The position numbers and the translations under genes were made by a program. A stretch of 64,000 bases of DNA from Streptacidiphilus sp. P02-A3a. GTDB lineage: Bacteria > Actinomycetota > Actinomycetes > Streptomycetales > Streptomycetaceae. This document shows positions 24,783 to 33,511 of the stretch, piece by piece. Every line of letters begins with the position of its first letter. Within the stretch, counting starts at the first letter, position 1. The stretch lies in the NCBI RefSeq assembly GCF_014084105.1, contig NZ_CP048289.1, positions 9,266,053-9,330,052 on the forward strand, given 5' to 3'. The notes beneath the pieces are model-generated. The model was not told where the DNA came from. It did no database searches and saw only the letters and a program-made list of their open reading frames with translations.

Positions 24783-26336
24783 TCAGCTCTGGGCCATGTC
24801 CACGAAGCGGGAGTAGTGGCCCTGGAAGGCGACGGTGATGGTCGCGGTGGGGCCGTTGCGGTGCTTGGCGACGATGAGGTCGGCCTCGCCCGCGCGGGGG
24901 GACTCCTTCTCGTAGGCGTCCTCGCGGTGCAGCAGGATGACCATGTCCGCGTCCTGCTCGATCGAGCCGGACTCACGCAGGTCGGAGACCATCGGGCGCT
25001 TGTCGGTGCGCTGCTCCGGGCCACGGTTCAGCTGGGAGAGCGCGATCACCGGGAGCTCCAGCTCCTTCGCCAGCAGTTTCAGGTTCCGCGACATCTCGGA
25101 GACCTCCTGCTGGCGGCTCTCGGGGCGGCGCGAGCCGCCCGCCTGCATCAGCTGGAGGTAGTCGATGACGACCAGGCGCAGGTCGCTGCGCTGCTTCAGG
25201 CGGCGGCACTTGGCCCGGATCTCCATCATCGACAGGTTGGGGGAGTCGTCGATGTAGAGCGGAGAATCGTTCAGCTCCGGCATCCGGCGGGCCAGCCGGG
25301 TCCAGTCCTCGTCGGTCATGTTGCCCGAGCGCATGTGGTGCAGCGCGACCCGGGCCTCCGCCGACAGCAGGCGCATCGCGATCTCGTTGCGCCCCATCTC
25401 CAGCGAGAAGAAGACGCTCGGGATCTTGTGCTTGACCGAGCAGGAGCGCGCGAAGTCCAGGGCGAGCGTGGACTTGCCCATGGCGGGTCGGGCCGCGACC
25501 ACGATCATCTGGCCCGGGTGCAGCCCGTTGGTCAGCGCGTCGAGGTCGGCGAAGCCGGTCGGCACACCGGTCATCTGGCCGCTGCGGGAGCCGATGGACT
25601 CGATCTCGTCCAGGGCCCCCTCCATGATGTCGCCCAGCGGGGCGTAGTCCTCGCTGGTACGCGCCTCGGTCACGGCGTAGATCTCGGCCTGGGCGGCGTT
25701 GACGATCTCGTCCACGTCGCCTTCGGCCGCGTACCCCATCTGCGCGATCCGGGTGCCCGCCTCGACCAGGCGGCGCAGCACCGCGCGCTCGTGCACGATC
25801 TCGGCGTAGTACTCGGCGTTGGCGGCCGTGGGCACCGAGTTGACCAGGGTGTGCAGGTAGGAGGGGCCGCCGACGCGGGTGATCTCGCCGCGCTTGACCA
25901 GCTCGCTGGCGACGGTGATCGGGTCGGCCGGTTCGCCGCGCGCGTAGAGGTCGAGGATCGCGCTGTGGATCATCTCGTGCGCCGGGCGGTAGTAGTCGTC
26001 CGGCTTCAGCACCTCGACGACGTCGGCGATGGCGTCCTTGGAGAGCAGCATGCCGCCGAGGACCGACTGCTCGGCGGCCAGGTCCTGCGGTGGGACCCGC
26101 TCGTAGGCGGCGGCCGCGGACTTCTCCTCGTAGGTGTCGTTGTTGCTCCGCCCGCCGCCGCTACCGCCGCCACCGCCCCGGCCGGAGCCGGAGCCGTAGG
26201 AGGCCCGGTCGGCCGGGGTGCCGCCGGCCCGCTTGAACGGCAGCCGGTCGCCGGGGCCGGAGCTGCCGGGCTCCGGCGGGGGCGGCCACTCCTCGTCGGG
26301 CGGCGGGGCGTCGTCGTCGTACGGCAGGTCGGTCAT
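24783..26336 (-). CDS. dnaB: Replicative DNA helicase DnaB
   Basis: 517 residues from ATG 26336. A Pro/Gly-rich N-terminal tail (about 70 residues) precedes the DnaB N-domain (PPQDLAAEQSVLGGMLLSKDAI). The RecA-like domain has Walker A ARPAMGKST, Walker B LVVIDYLQLM and the arginine-finger region GSIEQDADMVILLHRED. No intein interrupts it. It is the hexameric helicase loaded at oriC by DnaA. The Tn7-like element ends 9 bp past its stop, so its reading frame is intact. Confidence 0.97.
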   Translation of the reverse strand: MTDLPYDDDAPPPDEEWPPPPEPGSSGPGDRLPFKRAGGTPADRASYGSGSGRGGGGGSGGGRSNNDTYEEKSAAAAYERVPPQDLAAEQSVLGGMLLSKDAIADVVEVLKPDDYYRPAHEMIHSAILDLYARGEPADPITVASELVKRGEITRVGGPSYLHTLVNSVPTAANAEYYAEIVHERAVLRRLVEAGTRIAQMGYAAEGDVDEIVNAAQAEIYAVTEARTSEDYAPLGDIMEGALDEIESIGSRSGQMTGVPTGFADLDALTNGLHPGQMIVVAARPAMGKSTLALDFARSCSVKHKIPSVFFSLEMGRNEIAMRLLSAEARVALHHMRSGNMTDEDWTRLARRMPELNDSPLYIDDSPNLSMMEIRAKCRRLKQRSDLRLVVIDYLQLMQAGGSRRPESRQQEVSEMSRNLKLLAKELELPVIALSQLNRGPEQRTDKRPMVSDLRESGSIEQDADMVILLHREDAYEKESPRAGEADLIVAKHRNGPTATITVAFQGHYSRFVDMAQS

Positions 26337-26568
26337 CGCGCACCCCCGCCAGGGGTCGTTCCGCGTACCTGGCCCATCGCGCGCCTCCCGTGCCGTGCCC
26401 CGCTGGTCGTTCCCCGCGTGGGCCCCGGACGGGCCCCGCGTCACCTCTTCGTTCTACGGCACCGCTCTGACACGGCACCGCGCTGAACAAATAGGGCTCC
26501 TGCGCACGGGTGCGGCGCGCGGGCAGGGGGCCCACGCTAAGGGGGGAACGGCCCATCCTCCAAGACGG

Positions 26569-26830
26569 TTATCCACAGGGCATGTGGATGAAGGGGCATC
26601 GGCTGTGGAGAACTGCCTCGAAGCTGTGCACGACGCGGGGGACAACCTGTGGACAACCCTTCGACTCCACCCCCAGCACCGCTCTGACCTGCATATACTC
26701 GACATGCTCGCTGTGCAGGAGAAAAACTTCACGAACGTCGCGGGGATCACGACCAGGGGTGCCCGAATGGCTACCAGCCGCACTCCTCCGTAATACTCCA
26801 CCCTGACTATCACCACTTACATGTGGATGA
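26569..26830. promoter_or_regulatory. Cluster of DnaA-box-like sites between dnaB and MATE gene
   Basis: This intergenic stretch (26337-26843) holds TTATCCACA at 26569 and a perfect TTGTCCACA on the minus strand at 26648-26656. Near matches on the minus strand are TCATCCACA (26583-26591 and 26822-26830), TTCTCCACA (26604-26612) and TCGTGCACA (26625-26633). DnaA could regulate dnaB or be titrated here. A TATACT at 26694-26699 may be a -10 element. No gene is seen in the gap. Confidence 0.6.
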
Positions 26831-26843
26831 CTACGGTAGGACC

Positions 26844-28175
26844 ATGCGATCTCCCACAGCGAGTGCTCCCCGGCGCGGCAGACACGACCGGGAGATCCTC
26901 GCCCTCTCCCTCCCGGCCTTCGGCGCGCTGATCGCCGAACCGCTGTTCCTGATGGCCGACTCCGCCATCGTCGGCCACCTGGGCACCGCCCAGCTCGCGG
27001 GCCTCGGCATCTCCGCCGCGCTGCTGACCACCCTGGTCAACGTCTTCGTCTTCCTGGCCTACGCCACCACCGCCGCCGTCGCCCGCCGGATCGGCGCCGG
27101 GGACCGGCGGGCCGCCGTCCAGCAGGGCATCGACGGCATCTGGCTGGCCGTGATCATCGCCGTCCCGATCGTGGCCGCCGCGATCCCGCTCGCCCCCGAG
27201 CTCTGCCGCCTCTTCGGGGCCTCGGCCACCGCCGCCCCCTACGCGATCACCTACCTGCGGATCAGCTCGCTCGGGATCCCGGCAATGCTCGGCGTACTGG
27301 CCGCCACCGGCGTGCTGCGCGGGCTGCAGGACACCCGCACCCCGCTGCTGGTCGCCGTCACCGGCTTCTCCGCCAACCTGCTGCTCAACCTGCTGCTGGT
27401 GTACGGGGCGGGCCTGGGCATCGCCGGTTCGGCCACCGGCACCGTACTGGCGCAGTGGGGCATGGCCGCCGCCTACCTCACCGTGGTCATCCGCGGCGCC
27501 CGTCGGACCGGCGCGAGTCTGCGCCCCGACCCGGCCGGGATAAGGGCCTGCGCCACCGCCGGAACGCCGCTGCTGATCCGCACCCTCAGCCTGCGCGCGG
27601 TGCTGCTGATCGCCACCGCCGTCGCCGCCCGGCTCGGCAACACCGCCATCGCCGCGCACCAGGTGGCCATGTCGCTGTGGAGCTTCCTGGCCTTCGCACT
27701 GGACGCCATCGCCATCGCCGGCCAGGCGATCATCGGTCGCTACCTCGGCGCCGGGGACGCCGCCGGGGCCCGCGCGGCGACCCGGCGGATGGTCGAGTGG
27801 GGCGTCGGCGCGGGACTGCTGCTCGGGGCGCTGCTGCTGCTCACCCGCCCGCTCTACCTGCCGCTGTTCACCGACGACCCGGCGGTCCGGCAGCAGCTGG
27901 ACCCGGTGCTGCTGGTGGCCGCGCTCAGCCAGCCGGTCTGCGGCGTGGTCTTCGTGCTGGACGGGGTGCTCATGGGCGCGGGCGACGGGTCGTACCTGGC
28001 CTGGGCGATGCTGGGGACCCTGGCCGTGTACGCGCCGGTGGCGCTGACCGTCGGCAGCTCCGGCCTGGTCGGACTGTGGATCGCCATCGACCTGTGCATG
28101 GCCGTCCGGCTGGTCTTCCTCTGCGTCCGCGCCCGCACCGGCGCCTGGCTGGTCACCGGAGCGGTCCGGGCCTGA
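26844..28175 (+). CDS. MATE-family efflux transporter (DinF-like)
   Basis: 443 residues, about 12 membrane helices in two repeats. Starts MRSPTASAPRR, then EILALSLPAFGALIAEPLFL and DSAIVGHLGTAQLAGLGIS, typical of the DinF branch, and GNTAIAAHQVAMSLW in the second half. Probably an Na+ or H+-coupled multidrug or metabolite exporter. ATG 26844 preferred over GTG 26823 because GGTAGGA precedes it. Conserved neighbour of dnaB in Streptomyces. Confidence 0.92.
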   Translation: MRSPTASAPRRGRHDREILALSLPAFGALIAEPLFLMADSAIVGHLGTAQLAGLGISAALLTTLVNVFVFLAYATTAAVARRIGAGDRRAAVQQGIDGIWLAVIIAVPIVAAAIPLAPELCRLFGASATAAPYAITYLRISSLGIPAMLGVLAATGVLRGLQDTRTPLLVAVTGFSANLLLNLLLVYGAGLGIAGSATGTVLAQWGMAAAYLTVVIRGARRTGASLRPDPAGIRACATAGTPLLIRTLSLRAVLLIATAVAARLGNTAIAAHQVAMSLWSFLAFALDAIAIAGQAIIGRYLGAGDAAGARAATRRMVEWGVGAGLLLGALLLLTRPLYLPLFTDDPAVRQQLDPVLLVAALSQPVCGVVFVLDGVLMGAGDGSYLAWAMLGTLAVYAPVALTVGSSGLVGLWIAIDLCMAVRLVFLCVRARTGAWLVTGAVRA

Positions 28176-28208
28176 CCCGGGCCCGGGACCGGCGGCCAGG
28201 GCCCGGGA

Positions 28209-29369
28209 CTACCGCAGCCCGCGCTGGTACAGGGTGGTGCCGTGCAGTGGACGGCCGCCCATCGCCCGGAACACCGCCTCCGCCGCCGCGTCCCCCTCCG
28301 GCACCCGCCGCCCGCGCAGCACCCGGTATCCGGCCGCGACCAGGTTCCGGTACAACTCCCGCGCCAGCAGCGTCTGGTAGCCCTGCCGCTGACACTGCGG
28401 CAGGGTCGCCGCCACCACCAGCGCCGCCTGCTCGCCCCGGCAGCCCGCTCCCGGCCGCCACAGGCCGCCCAGCGGGCCGAACGGACCGAGCAGGCCGCCC
28501 CGGCCGCAGCCGCAGCCGCCGGAGCGCGGCGGCGGCTCCGGCACCGCCAGGACGAAGGCCACCGGCTCCCCGGCCCGGGTCAGCCACAGCAGCAGCCGCT
28601 CGTCCAGCACCCGGCCGAGCTCCCTGGCCCGCGCCGCGAAGTCCTCGGCGGAGAGCTCGGTGCGCTGCTCCAGGTCCCGCGCGGAGGCGTTCAGGATCTC
28701 CCGCAGCCGCGGCAGCACCGCCCGCAGCACCCGGCCGCGGCCCTGGTGCACGGTCAGCCGCTCCCGGGCCAACCGCCGGTCGTCGAAGTGGAAGGCCTTC
28801 TCCGGCGGCAGCCGGCCCGGATCGTCCAGGTCCTCGCAGATCCAGGTCCGGCCCGGCCAGCGCCGGGTGAACCGGTGCCGCTCGTAGGCGGCGACGGCGT
28901 ACGGCGGACTCCAGCCGCCCCCGCTGAACCCGCGCCGGTCGAAGCCGCTGGTGAGCACCCCGGGGGCCTCGTCCGGCGCGTCGGCCACCGGCCCCAGCAG
29001 CAGGTCGCAGCCACTGACCGCGCCCGCCTGCTCGGCCAGGTCGAAGAGCTCCTTCGCCGGGTCCCCGCCGCCGGGCAGCCGGTCGGCGAACTCGGTCAGC
29101 CCGAACAGCTGGACAGCGCGGCCGACCCGCGCGTCGAGGGCGCTGTGCCGGTGCAGCGAGATCCGGCCGACCGCCCGCCCGGCGCCGTCCCGGGCCAGGT
29201 ACAGGTCCACCGGGCCGTACCGGCGCTGGTGCCCGTTCCCGGCGTACCAGCCGTGGATGCACCGATCGGGTACCGGGACGTAGAGCGCACGCGGGTGCAG
29301 CCGCAGCGGAAGCTCGCAGAACTCCCGCAGGTCGGCCGGGATGGTCACCTTCGTGACCTGGATCGTCAT
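28209..29369 (-). CDS. GNAT-like (YghO-type) acyltransferase homologue
   Basis: 386 residues, soluble. The N-terminus (VTIPADLREFCELPLRLHPR) and DLYLARDGAGRAVGRISLHRH resemble the YghO-type N-acetyltransferase-like family. The C-terminal third has a GNAT-like segment (AALVVAATLPQCQRQGYQTL) interrupted by a Gly/Cys-rich insert (GGCGCGRGGLLGPFGPLGG). Substrate unknown. Convergent with the MATE gene. Confidence 0.7.
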   Translation of the reverse strand: MTIQVTKVTIPADLREFCELPLRLHPRALYVPVPDRCIHGWYAGNGHQRRYGPVDLYLARDGAGRAVGRISLHRHSALDARVGRAVQLFGLTEFADRLPGGGDPAKELFDLAEQAGAVSGCDLLLGPVADAPDEAPGVLTSGFDRRGFSGGGWSPPYAVAAYERHRFTRRWPGRTWICEDLDDPGRLPPEKAFHFDDRRLARERLTVHQGRGRVLRAVLPRLREILNASARDLEQRTELSAEDFAARARELGRVLDERLLLWLTRAGEPVAFVLAVPEPPPRSGGCGCGRGGLLGPFGPLGGLWRPGAGCRGEQAALVVAATLPQCQRQGYQTLLARELYRNLVAAGYRVLRGRRVPEGDAAAEAVFRAMGGRPLHGTTLYQRGLR

Positions 29370-29573
29370 CGCTGGGCTCCCTCTGGTCCGACCCGCCGGT
29401 GGCGGCGCCGCGGCGGTGGCGGGACGGCCGTGGCGGGACGGCGATAAGTTACTGCCGAGTACAGGTCCATCGTGCGCCGCTCGGCGACCTCCCGAATGCG
29501 CTCCGCTACTCAGCGTGCTACTCAGCCCGGGTCGCCGCCGCTGAGTACCGTCGGCGCCCGGCGGGGACGCGGA

Positions 29574-29603
29574 AAGGCCGGTCCCAACCAGGGGACCGGC
29601 CTT
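29574..29603 (-). terminator. Terminator after rplI
   Basis: Perfect 12-bp stem (AAGGCCGGTCCC and complement) with a 6-base loop, 20 bp beyond the rplI stop; on the transcript strand the stem is followed by a short T run. Confidence 0.8.
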
Positions 29604-29623
29604 CCGACTGCGCTACGGGACTG

Positions 29624-30070
29624 TCAGGCGGCGACGACGTTGACGTTGATCTTGGCGACCACGTCGGAGAGCAGCTTGACGGTGACCGTGTGGGCGCCGG
29701 TGGTCTTGATCGGCGAGCCGATCTCGACGCGACGCTTGTCGACCAGCGGGCCGTCGACGGCCTTGATGGCGTCGACGACGTCGCCCGGGGTCACGGAGCC
29801 GAAGAGACGGCCCGCTTCGCCCGCGCGCACGGCGAGCTTCACGGTCAGGCCCTCAAGCTTGCCCTTGACCTCGTTGGCCTGCTCCAGGGTCTGGATCTCG
29901 TGGATCTTGCGGGCGCGACGGATCGCGTCCACATCCTTCTGCCCGCCCTTGGTCCAGCGGATGGCGAAGCCACGCGGGACCAGGTAGTTGCGGGCGTAAC
30001 CGTCCTTGACCTCGACGATGTCGCCGGCGGTACCGAGGCCGGAGACCTCGTTCGTGAGGATGATCTTCAT
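29624..30070 (-). CDS. rplI: 50S ribosomal protein bL9
   Basis: 148 residues. N-domain MKIILTNEVSGLGTAGDIVEV with the signature GYARNYLVPRG, a connecting helix and a C-domain (GRLFGSVTPGDVVDAI). Binds 23S rRNA near the L1 stalk. Last gene of the rpsF-ssb-rpsR-rplI unit. Confidence 0.98.
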   Translation of the reverse strand: MKIILTNEVSGLGTAGDIVEVKDGYARNYLVPRGFAIRWTKGGQKDVDAIRRARKIHEIQTLEQANEVKGKLEGLTVKLAVRAGEAGRLFGSVTPGDVVDAIKAVDGPLVDKRRVEIGSPIKTTGAHTVTVKLLSDVVAKINVNVVAA

Positions 30071-30089
30071 AGTTCGGTCACCCTCCTAT

Positions 30090-30326
30090 TCAGCGAGCGG
30101 TCGAGGTGTAGGGCAGCAGAGCGACCTCGCGGCTGTTCTTCACAGCCGTGGCCACGTCGCGCTGGTGCTGGGTGCAGTTGCCGGTGACCCGGCGGGCGCG
30201 GATCTTCCCACGGTCGGAGATGAACTTGCGAAGCAGGTTCGTGTCCTTGTAGTCGACGTAGGTGATCTTGTCCTTGCAGAAAACGCAAACCTTCTTCTTA
30301 GGCTTGCGTACAGGCGGCTTCGCCAT
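30090..30326 (-). CDS. rpsR: 30S ribosomal protein bS18
   Basis: 78 residues from ATG 30326 (MAKPPVRKPKKK). VCVFCKDK and NCTQHQ keep the cysteines of the zinc-binding C+ form, which actinobacteria often duplicate with a C- copy elsewhere. Core DTNLLRKFISDRGKIRARR contacts S6 and 16S rRNA. Confidence 0.97.
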   Translation of the reverse strand: MAKPPVRKPKKKVCVFCKDKITYVDYKDTNLLRKFISDRGKIRARRVTGNCTQHQRDVATAVKNSREVALLPYTSTAR

Positions 30327-30440
30327 CATGTACTCCAACTGGTGTTCACGATCCGGCCGGTCCCCTGGCGGGGGCGGCCGAGTCGCACGGGATCAAGTCT
30401 GAGCGGGCCCGCCCCGCGAGGGGTGGGCCCAGCACACTGC

Positions 30441-31082
30441 CTAGAACGGAGGCTCGTCGGAGAATCCGCCGCCGGCCGGGGCGCCCCAGCCGCCGCCCTG
30501 CTGACCGCCGCCCGCCGGGGCGCTGGACGCCCAGGGGTCGTCGGCCGGAGGACCGGACTGGCCGCCGCCGGACTGGCCGCCGCCGGAGTTGCCGCCCCAG
30601 TTGCCGCCCTGGCCCTGGCCGCCGCCGAAGCCGCCGCCACCGCCCTGGCCGCCGCCGTAGCCGCCACCGCCCTGGCCGCCGCCGAAGCCACCGCCCGGGG
30701 CGCCCTGACCGCCGGTCCGCTGGGCCTTGGTGACCTTCGCGGTGGCGGAGCGCAGGGACGGGCCGACCTCGTCGACCTCGACCTCGTAGACGGTCCGCTT
30801 CTCGCCCTCCTTGGTGTCGTACGTGCGCTGACGCAGACGGCCCTGGACGATGACGCGCATACCGCGCTGCAACGTCTCAGCGCAGTTCTCCGCCGGCTGA
30901 CGCCAGACGTTGCACGTGAGGAAGAGGCTCTCGCCGTCCTTCCACTCGTTCGTCTGGCGGTCGAACGTACGAGGAGTTGACGCGATGCGGAACTTCGCGA
31001 CGGCCGCACCCGACGGCGTGAAACGCAGCTCGGGGTCGTCGACGAGGTTGCCGACAAGAGTGATGACGGTCTCGCCTGCCAT
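30441..31082 (-). CDS. ssb: Single-stranded DNA-binding protein
   Basis: 213 residues from ATG 31082. OB fold at residues 1-110 (GETVITLVGNLVDDPELRFT). A long Gly/Gln-rich linker is made of repeated GGGFGGGQ and GGGYGGGQ units. The acidic tip ends DEPPF, which recruits replication and repair partners. Located between rpsF and rpsR, as usual in bacteria. Confidence 0.97.
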   Translation of the reverse strand: MAGETVITLVGNLVDDPELRFTPSGAAVAKFRIASTPRTFDRQTNEWKDGESLFLTCNVWRQPAENCAETLQRGMRVIVQGRLRQRTYDTKEGEKRTVYEVEVDEVGPSLRSATAKVTKAQRTGGQGAPGGGFGGGQGGGGYGGGQGGGGGFGGGQGQGGNWGGNSGGGQSGGGQSGPPADDPWASSAPAGGGQQGGGWGAPAGGGFSDEPPF

Positions 31083-31196
31083 GGTGGTGATCGACCTCTC
31101 GGTGGGAGCGGTTCCGTTCAAGCAGTGCTCACCGCACCGGCCGTACGGACGGCCGAGCAGTGCAGTGCTTCCCGGGGGAAGCACTTGGGGGTTGCC

Positions 31197-31487
31197 TCAG
31201 TGGGTGTCCGGGCGGAGCACCTTGGTGCGGAGGACCTGCTCGCTCAGGTTGAGCTGCCGGTCGAGCTCCTTGACGACCGCAGGCTCGGCCTTGAGGTCGA
31301 TCACCGAGTAGATGCCCTCGGACTTCTTGTTGATCTCGTACGACAGGCGACGCCGGCCCCACGTGTCGACCTTCTCCACGTTGCCGCCGCCGGTGCGGAC
31401 GACATTGAGGAAGTTATCGATCAGGGGGGAGACAGCGCGCTCCTCGACCTCAGGGTCGAGGATCACCATGACCTCGTAATGACGCAT
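31197..31487 (-). CDS. rpsF: 30S ribosomal protein bS6
   Basis: 96 residues from ATG 31487 with GAGGAGG upstream. MRHYEVMVILDPEVEERAVS and WGRRRLSYEINKKSEGIY are diagnostic. First gene of the operon. A hairpin with a 7-bp stem (31507-31525) sits in its leader, just upstream of the ribosome-binding site. Confidence 0.98.
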   Translation of the reverse strand: MRHYEVMVILDPEVEERAVSPLIDNFLNVVRTGGGNVEKVDTWGRRRLSYEINKKSEGIYSVIDLKAEPAVVKELDRQLNLSEQVLRTKVLRPDTH

Positions 31488-31856
31488 GTGGAACCCACCT
31501 CCTCTGGACTCAGCGGCCACGGTCTTTCCGTGGCAGGAGGGTTTTGAGACGCGTCGCAACAGTAGCGGCCGGCACTGACAACGAGCGGCGAACCGCATCG
31601 TCACGCCAGTTGGAAGCCGAACCACACCGGTGCAGACGGTCCAGACTACAGGCACCCGAATGGGGTCTTGAAATCCACCCCCCAATCGACGCAATCTGTA
31701 CACATCGGGTATGGAGTGCCCTACAGTGCGCCACCGCACCCGAGGCCGTACGGCCGACCCCCGGCCGACGGCCAGCCTGCGCCACGCGCGGGTCCGGCGG
31801 CAGTCGCTGCCGCCCCGCCCGAGCGTGCGCCCAACCTCCCCAAGGAGGCGGGTTCC
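31488..31856. other. Intergenic region rpsF / small membrane protein
   Basis: 369 bp with divergent promoters expected. The only clear structure is GCCACGG/CCGTGGC (31507-31525), a 7-bp stem with a 5-base loop in the rpsF leader. The S6:S18 complex is known to bind leader hairpins in other bacteria, but the CCG-bulge motif could not be confirmed. No convincing gene. Confidence 0.4.
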
Positions 31857-32198
31857 ATGGCCCAATCCACCGGGCAACCGCACGGCCAGTCCCACAACCC
31901 CAGCTACTGGACGAAGCTCGTCCGCGACGACGCCAGAGCCCACCCGCTCCAGGACACCCTCGCCGGGCTGACCATGGTCCTGGGCGCCATCGCCATCGCG
32001 ACCTGCATGTTCCGAGGCCTGCACATCCTGGCCTCGTGGACCGGCTTGTTCGGCGTGTTCACGGCCGCATGGGGCCAGTACATCTCCACCAACACGGCCC
32101 AGCGCTTCCTGTTGATCATCTTCGGGGTCGCCTCGGCCGTGGGCCTCGGCATCGGCCTGGCGCACGGCGGCCTCCTGGGCGGTGTGGTCGGCTACTGA
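31857..32198 (+). CDS. Small uncharacterised membrane protein
   Basis: 113 residues from ATG 31857 with AAGGAGG upstream. Hydrophilic, His/Gln-rich N-terminus (AQSTGQPHGQSHNPS), then three likely helices: LAGLTMVLGAIAIATCMF, HILASWTGLFGVFTAAWG and FLLIIFGVASAVGLGIGLA. Found at this place in Streptomyces gene order; function unknown. Confidence 0.8.
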   Translation: MAQSTGQPHGQSHNPSYWTKLVRDDARAHPLQDTLAGLTMVLGAIAIATCMFRGLHILASWTGLFGVFTAAWGQYISTNTAQRFLLIIFGVASAVGLGIGLAHGGLLGGVVGY

Positions 32199-32334
32199 CC
32201 CCCGTCCCCGACCCCGGAGCGACCCTCCGGGGGAATCGGCACGCCCGCCGACCGGGCGTCCCTATGGGGGTGCTCCACCAAGGGCAGTAGGCTTCGCGCT
32301 TGACGCGACCTGACGCCCGAGGAGCACCCCACAC

Positions 32335-33453
32335 ATGAGCCTGCGCCTGAGGACCATCAGCCGGGAGGAGCACCTGGCCTTCATCAGGAGCCTGCCCTCC
32401 GCGAGCCACATGCAGGTGCCCAGCTGGGGTGAGGTCAAGGCGGAGTGGCGTTCCGAGAGCATCGGCTGGTTCGACGAGCGCGGCGCGATCGTCGGCTCCG
32501 GGCTGGTGCTCTACCGGCAGATCCCGAAGGTCAAGCGCTACCTCGCCTACCTGCCCGAGGGCCCGGTGATCGACTGGTTCGACCCGAACCTGGACCGCTG
32601 GTTGCAGCCGATGCTGGCGCACCTGAAGTCCCAGGGCGCGTTCACCGTGAAGATGGGCCCGCCGGTGATAATCCGCCGCTGGCAGGCCGAGAGCATCAAG
32701 AACGCCATCGCCGGCAAGGAGGCCAAGCGGCTGCGCGACATCGAGGCCGACTGGTACGAGCCCCGGGCGATCGACACCGCCGACCGGCTGCGCCGCCTCG
32801 GCTGGCAGCAGGGCGAGGACGCCGGGGCGGGCTTCGGCGACGTCCAGCCGCGCTACGTCTACCAGGTGCCGCTGGCCAACCGCTCGCTGGACGACGTCCT
32901 GAAGGGCTTCAACCAGCTCTGGCGGCGGAACATCAAGAAGGCCGAGAAGGCCGGGGTGGAGATCGTCCAGGGCGGCTACGACGACCTGCCCGCGTTCCAC
33001 CAGCTGTACCTGGAGACCGCCGAGCGCGACCACTTCATCCCGCGCCCGCTGTCGTACTTCCAGCGCCAGTGGACCGCGCTGACCAACGAGGACCCGAACC
33101 GGATGCGCCTGTACCTGGCGTACCACGAGGGCGACGCGCTGGCCGGCACCACGATGATCACCGTCGGTGAGCACGTCTGGTACTCCTACGGCGCCTCCAC
33201 CGTACACAAGCGCGAGGTGCAGCCGAACAACGCCATCCAGTGGCGGATGCTGCGGGACGCCTACGCGCTCGGCGCGACCGTCTACGACCTGCGCGGGATC
33301 AGCGACACGCTGGACGAGACCGACCACCTGTTCGGCCTGATCCGGTTCAAGGTCGGGACCGGCGGCCAGGCCGCCGAGTACCTCGGCGAGTGGGACTTCC
33401 CGCTGAACAAGCTGCTGCACAAGGCGCTCGACATGTACATGAACCGGCGCTGA
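32335..33453 (+). CDS. femX: FemABX-family peptidoglycan bridge peptidyltransferase
   Basis: 372 residues. Two GNAT-like halves: residues 1-170 (SASHMQVPSWGEVKAEWRSE, YLAYLPEGPVIDW) and 180-372 (FNQLWRRNIKKAEKAGVEI, YLAYHEGDALAGTTMI, FGLIRFKVGTGG). In Streptomyces this enzyme family adds Gly from tRNA to the LL-diaminopimelate side chain of lipid II. Followed 58 bp later by an alanine-racemase-like gene, fitting wall synthesis. Confidence 0.88.
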   Translation: MSLRLRTISREEHLAFIRSLPSASHMQVPSWGEVKAEWRSESIGWFDERGAIVGSGLVLYRQIPKVKRYLAYLPEGPVIDWFDPNLDRWLQPMLAHLKSQGAFTVKMGPPVIIRRWQAESIKNAIAGKEAKRLRDIEADWYEPRAIDTADRLRRLGWQQGEDAGAGFGDVQPRYVYQVPLANRSLDDVLKGFNQLWRRNIKKAEKAGVEIVQGGYDDLPAFHQLYLETAERDHFIPRPLSYFQRQWTALTNEDPNRMRLYLAYHEGDALAGTTMITVGEHVWYSYGASTVHKREVQPNNAIQWRMLRDAYALGATVYDLRGISDTLDETDHLFGLIRFKVGTGGQAAEYLGEWDFPLNKLLHKALDMYMNRR

Positions 33454-33511
33454 CCCACCCCGTCCCCCGCCCTGCCCCACCGCACGGATTTCACGGAAGG
33501 CCCCAAGCCCC

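Noticed and set aside
24783..26336. Intein in dnaB
   Set aside because: Walker motifs and spacing are continuous at normal length, with no splicing-domain motifs.
24816..26486. Long open frame (556 codons) antisense to dnaB
   Set aside because: dnaB is unmistakable on the other strand; the antisense product is Val/Arg/Gly-rich with no family features, as expected from GC-rich codon bias.
26844..28870. Pro/Arg-rich frames overlapping the MATE and GNAT-like genes
   Set aside because: Low-complexity translation of GC-rich third positions; the real genes carry clear family motifs.
30441..30720. Gly-rich tandem repeat as a separate repeat locus
   Set aside because: It is the usual disordered linker of actinobacterial SSB and lies in frame between OB fold and DEPPF tip.
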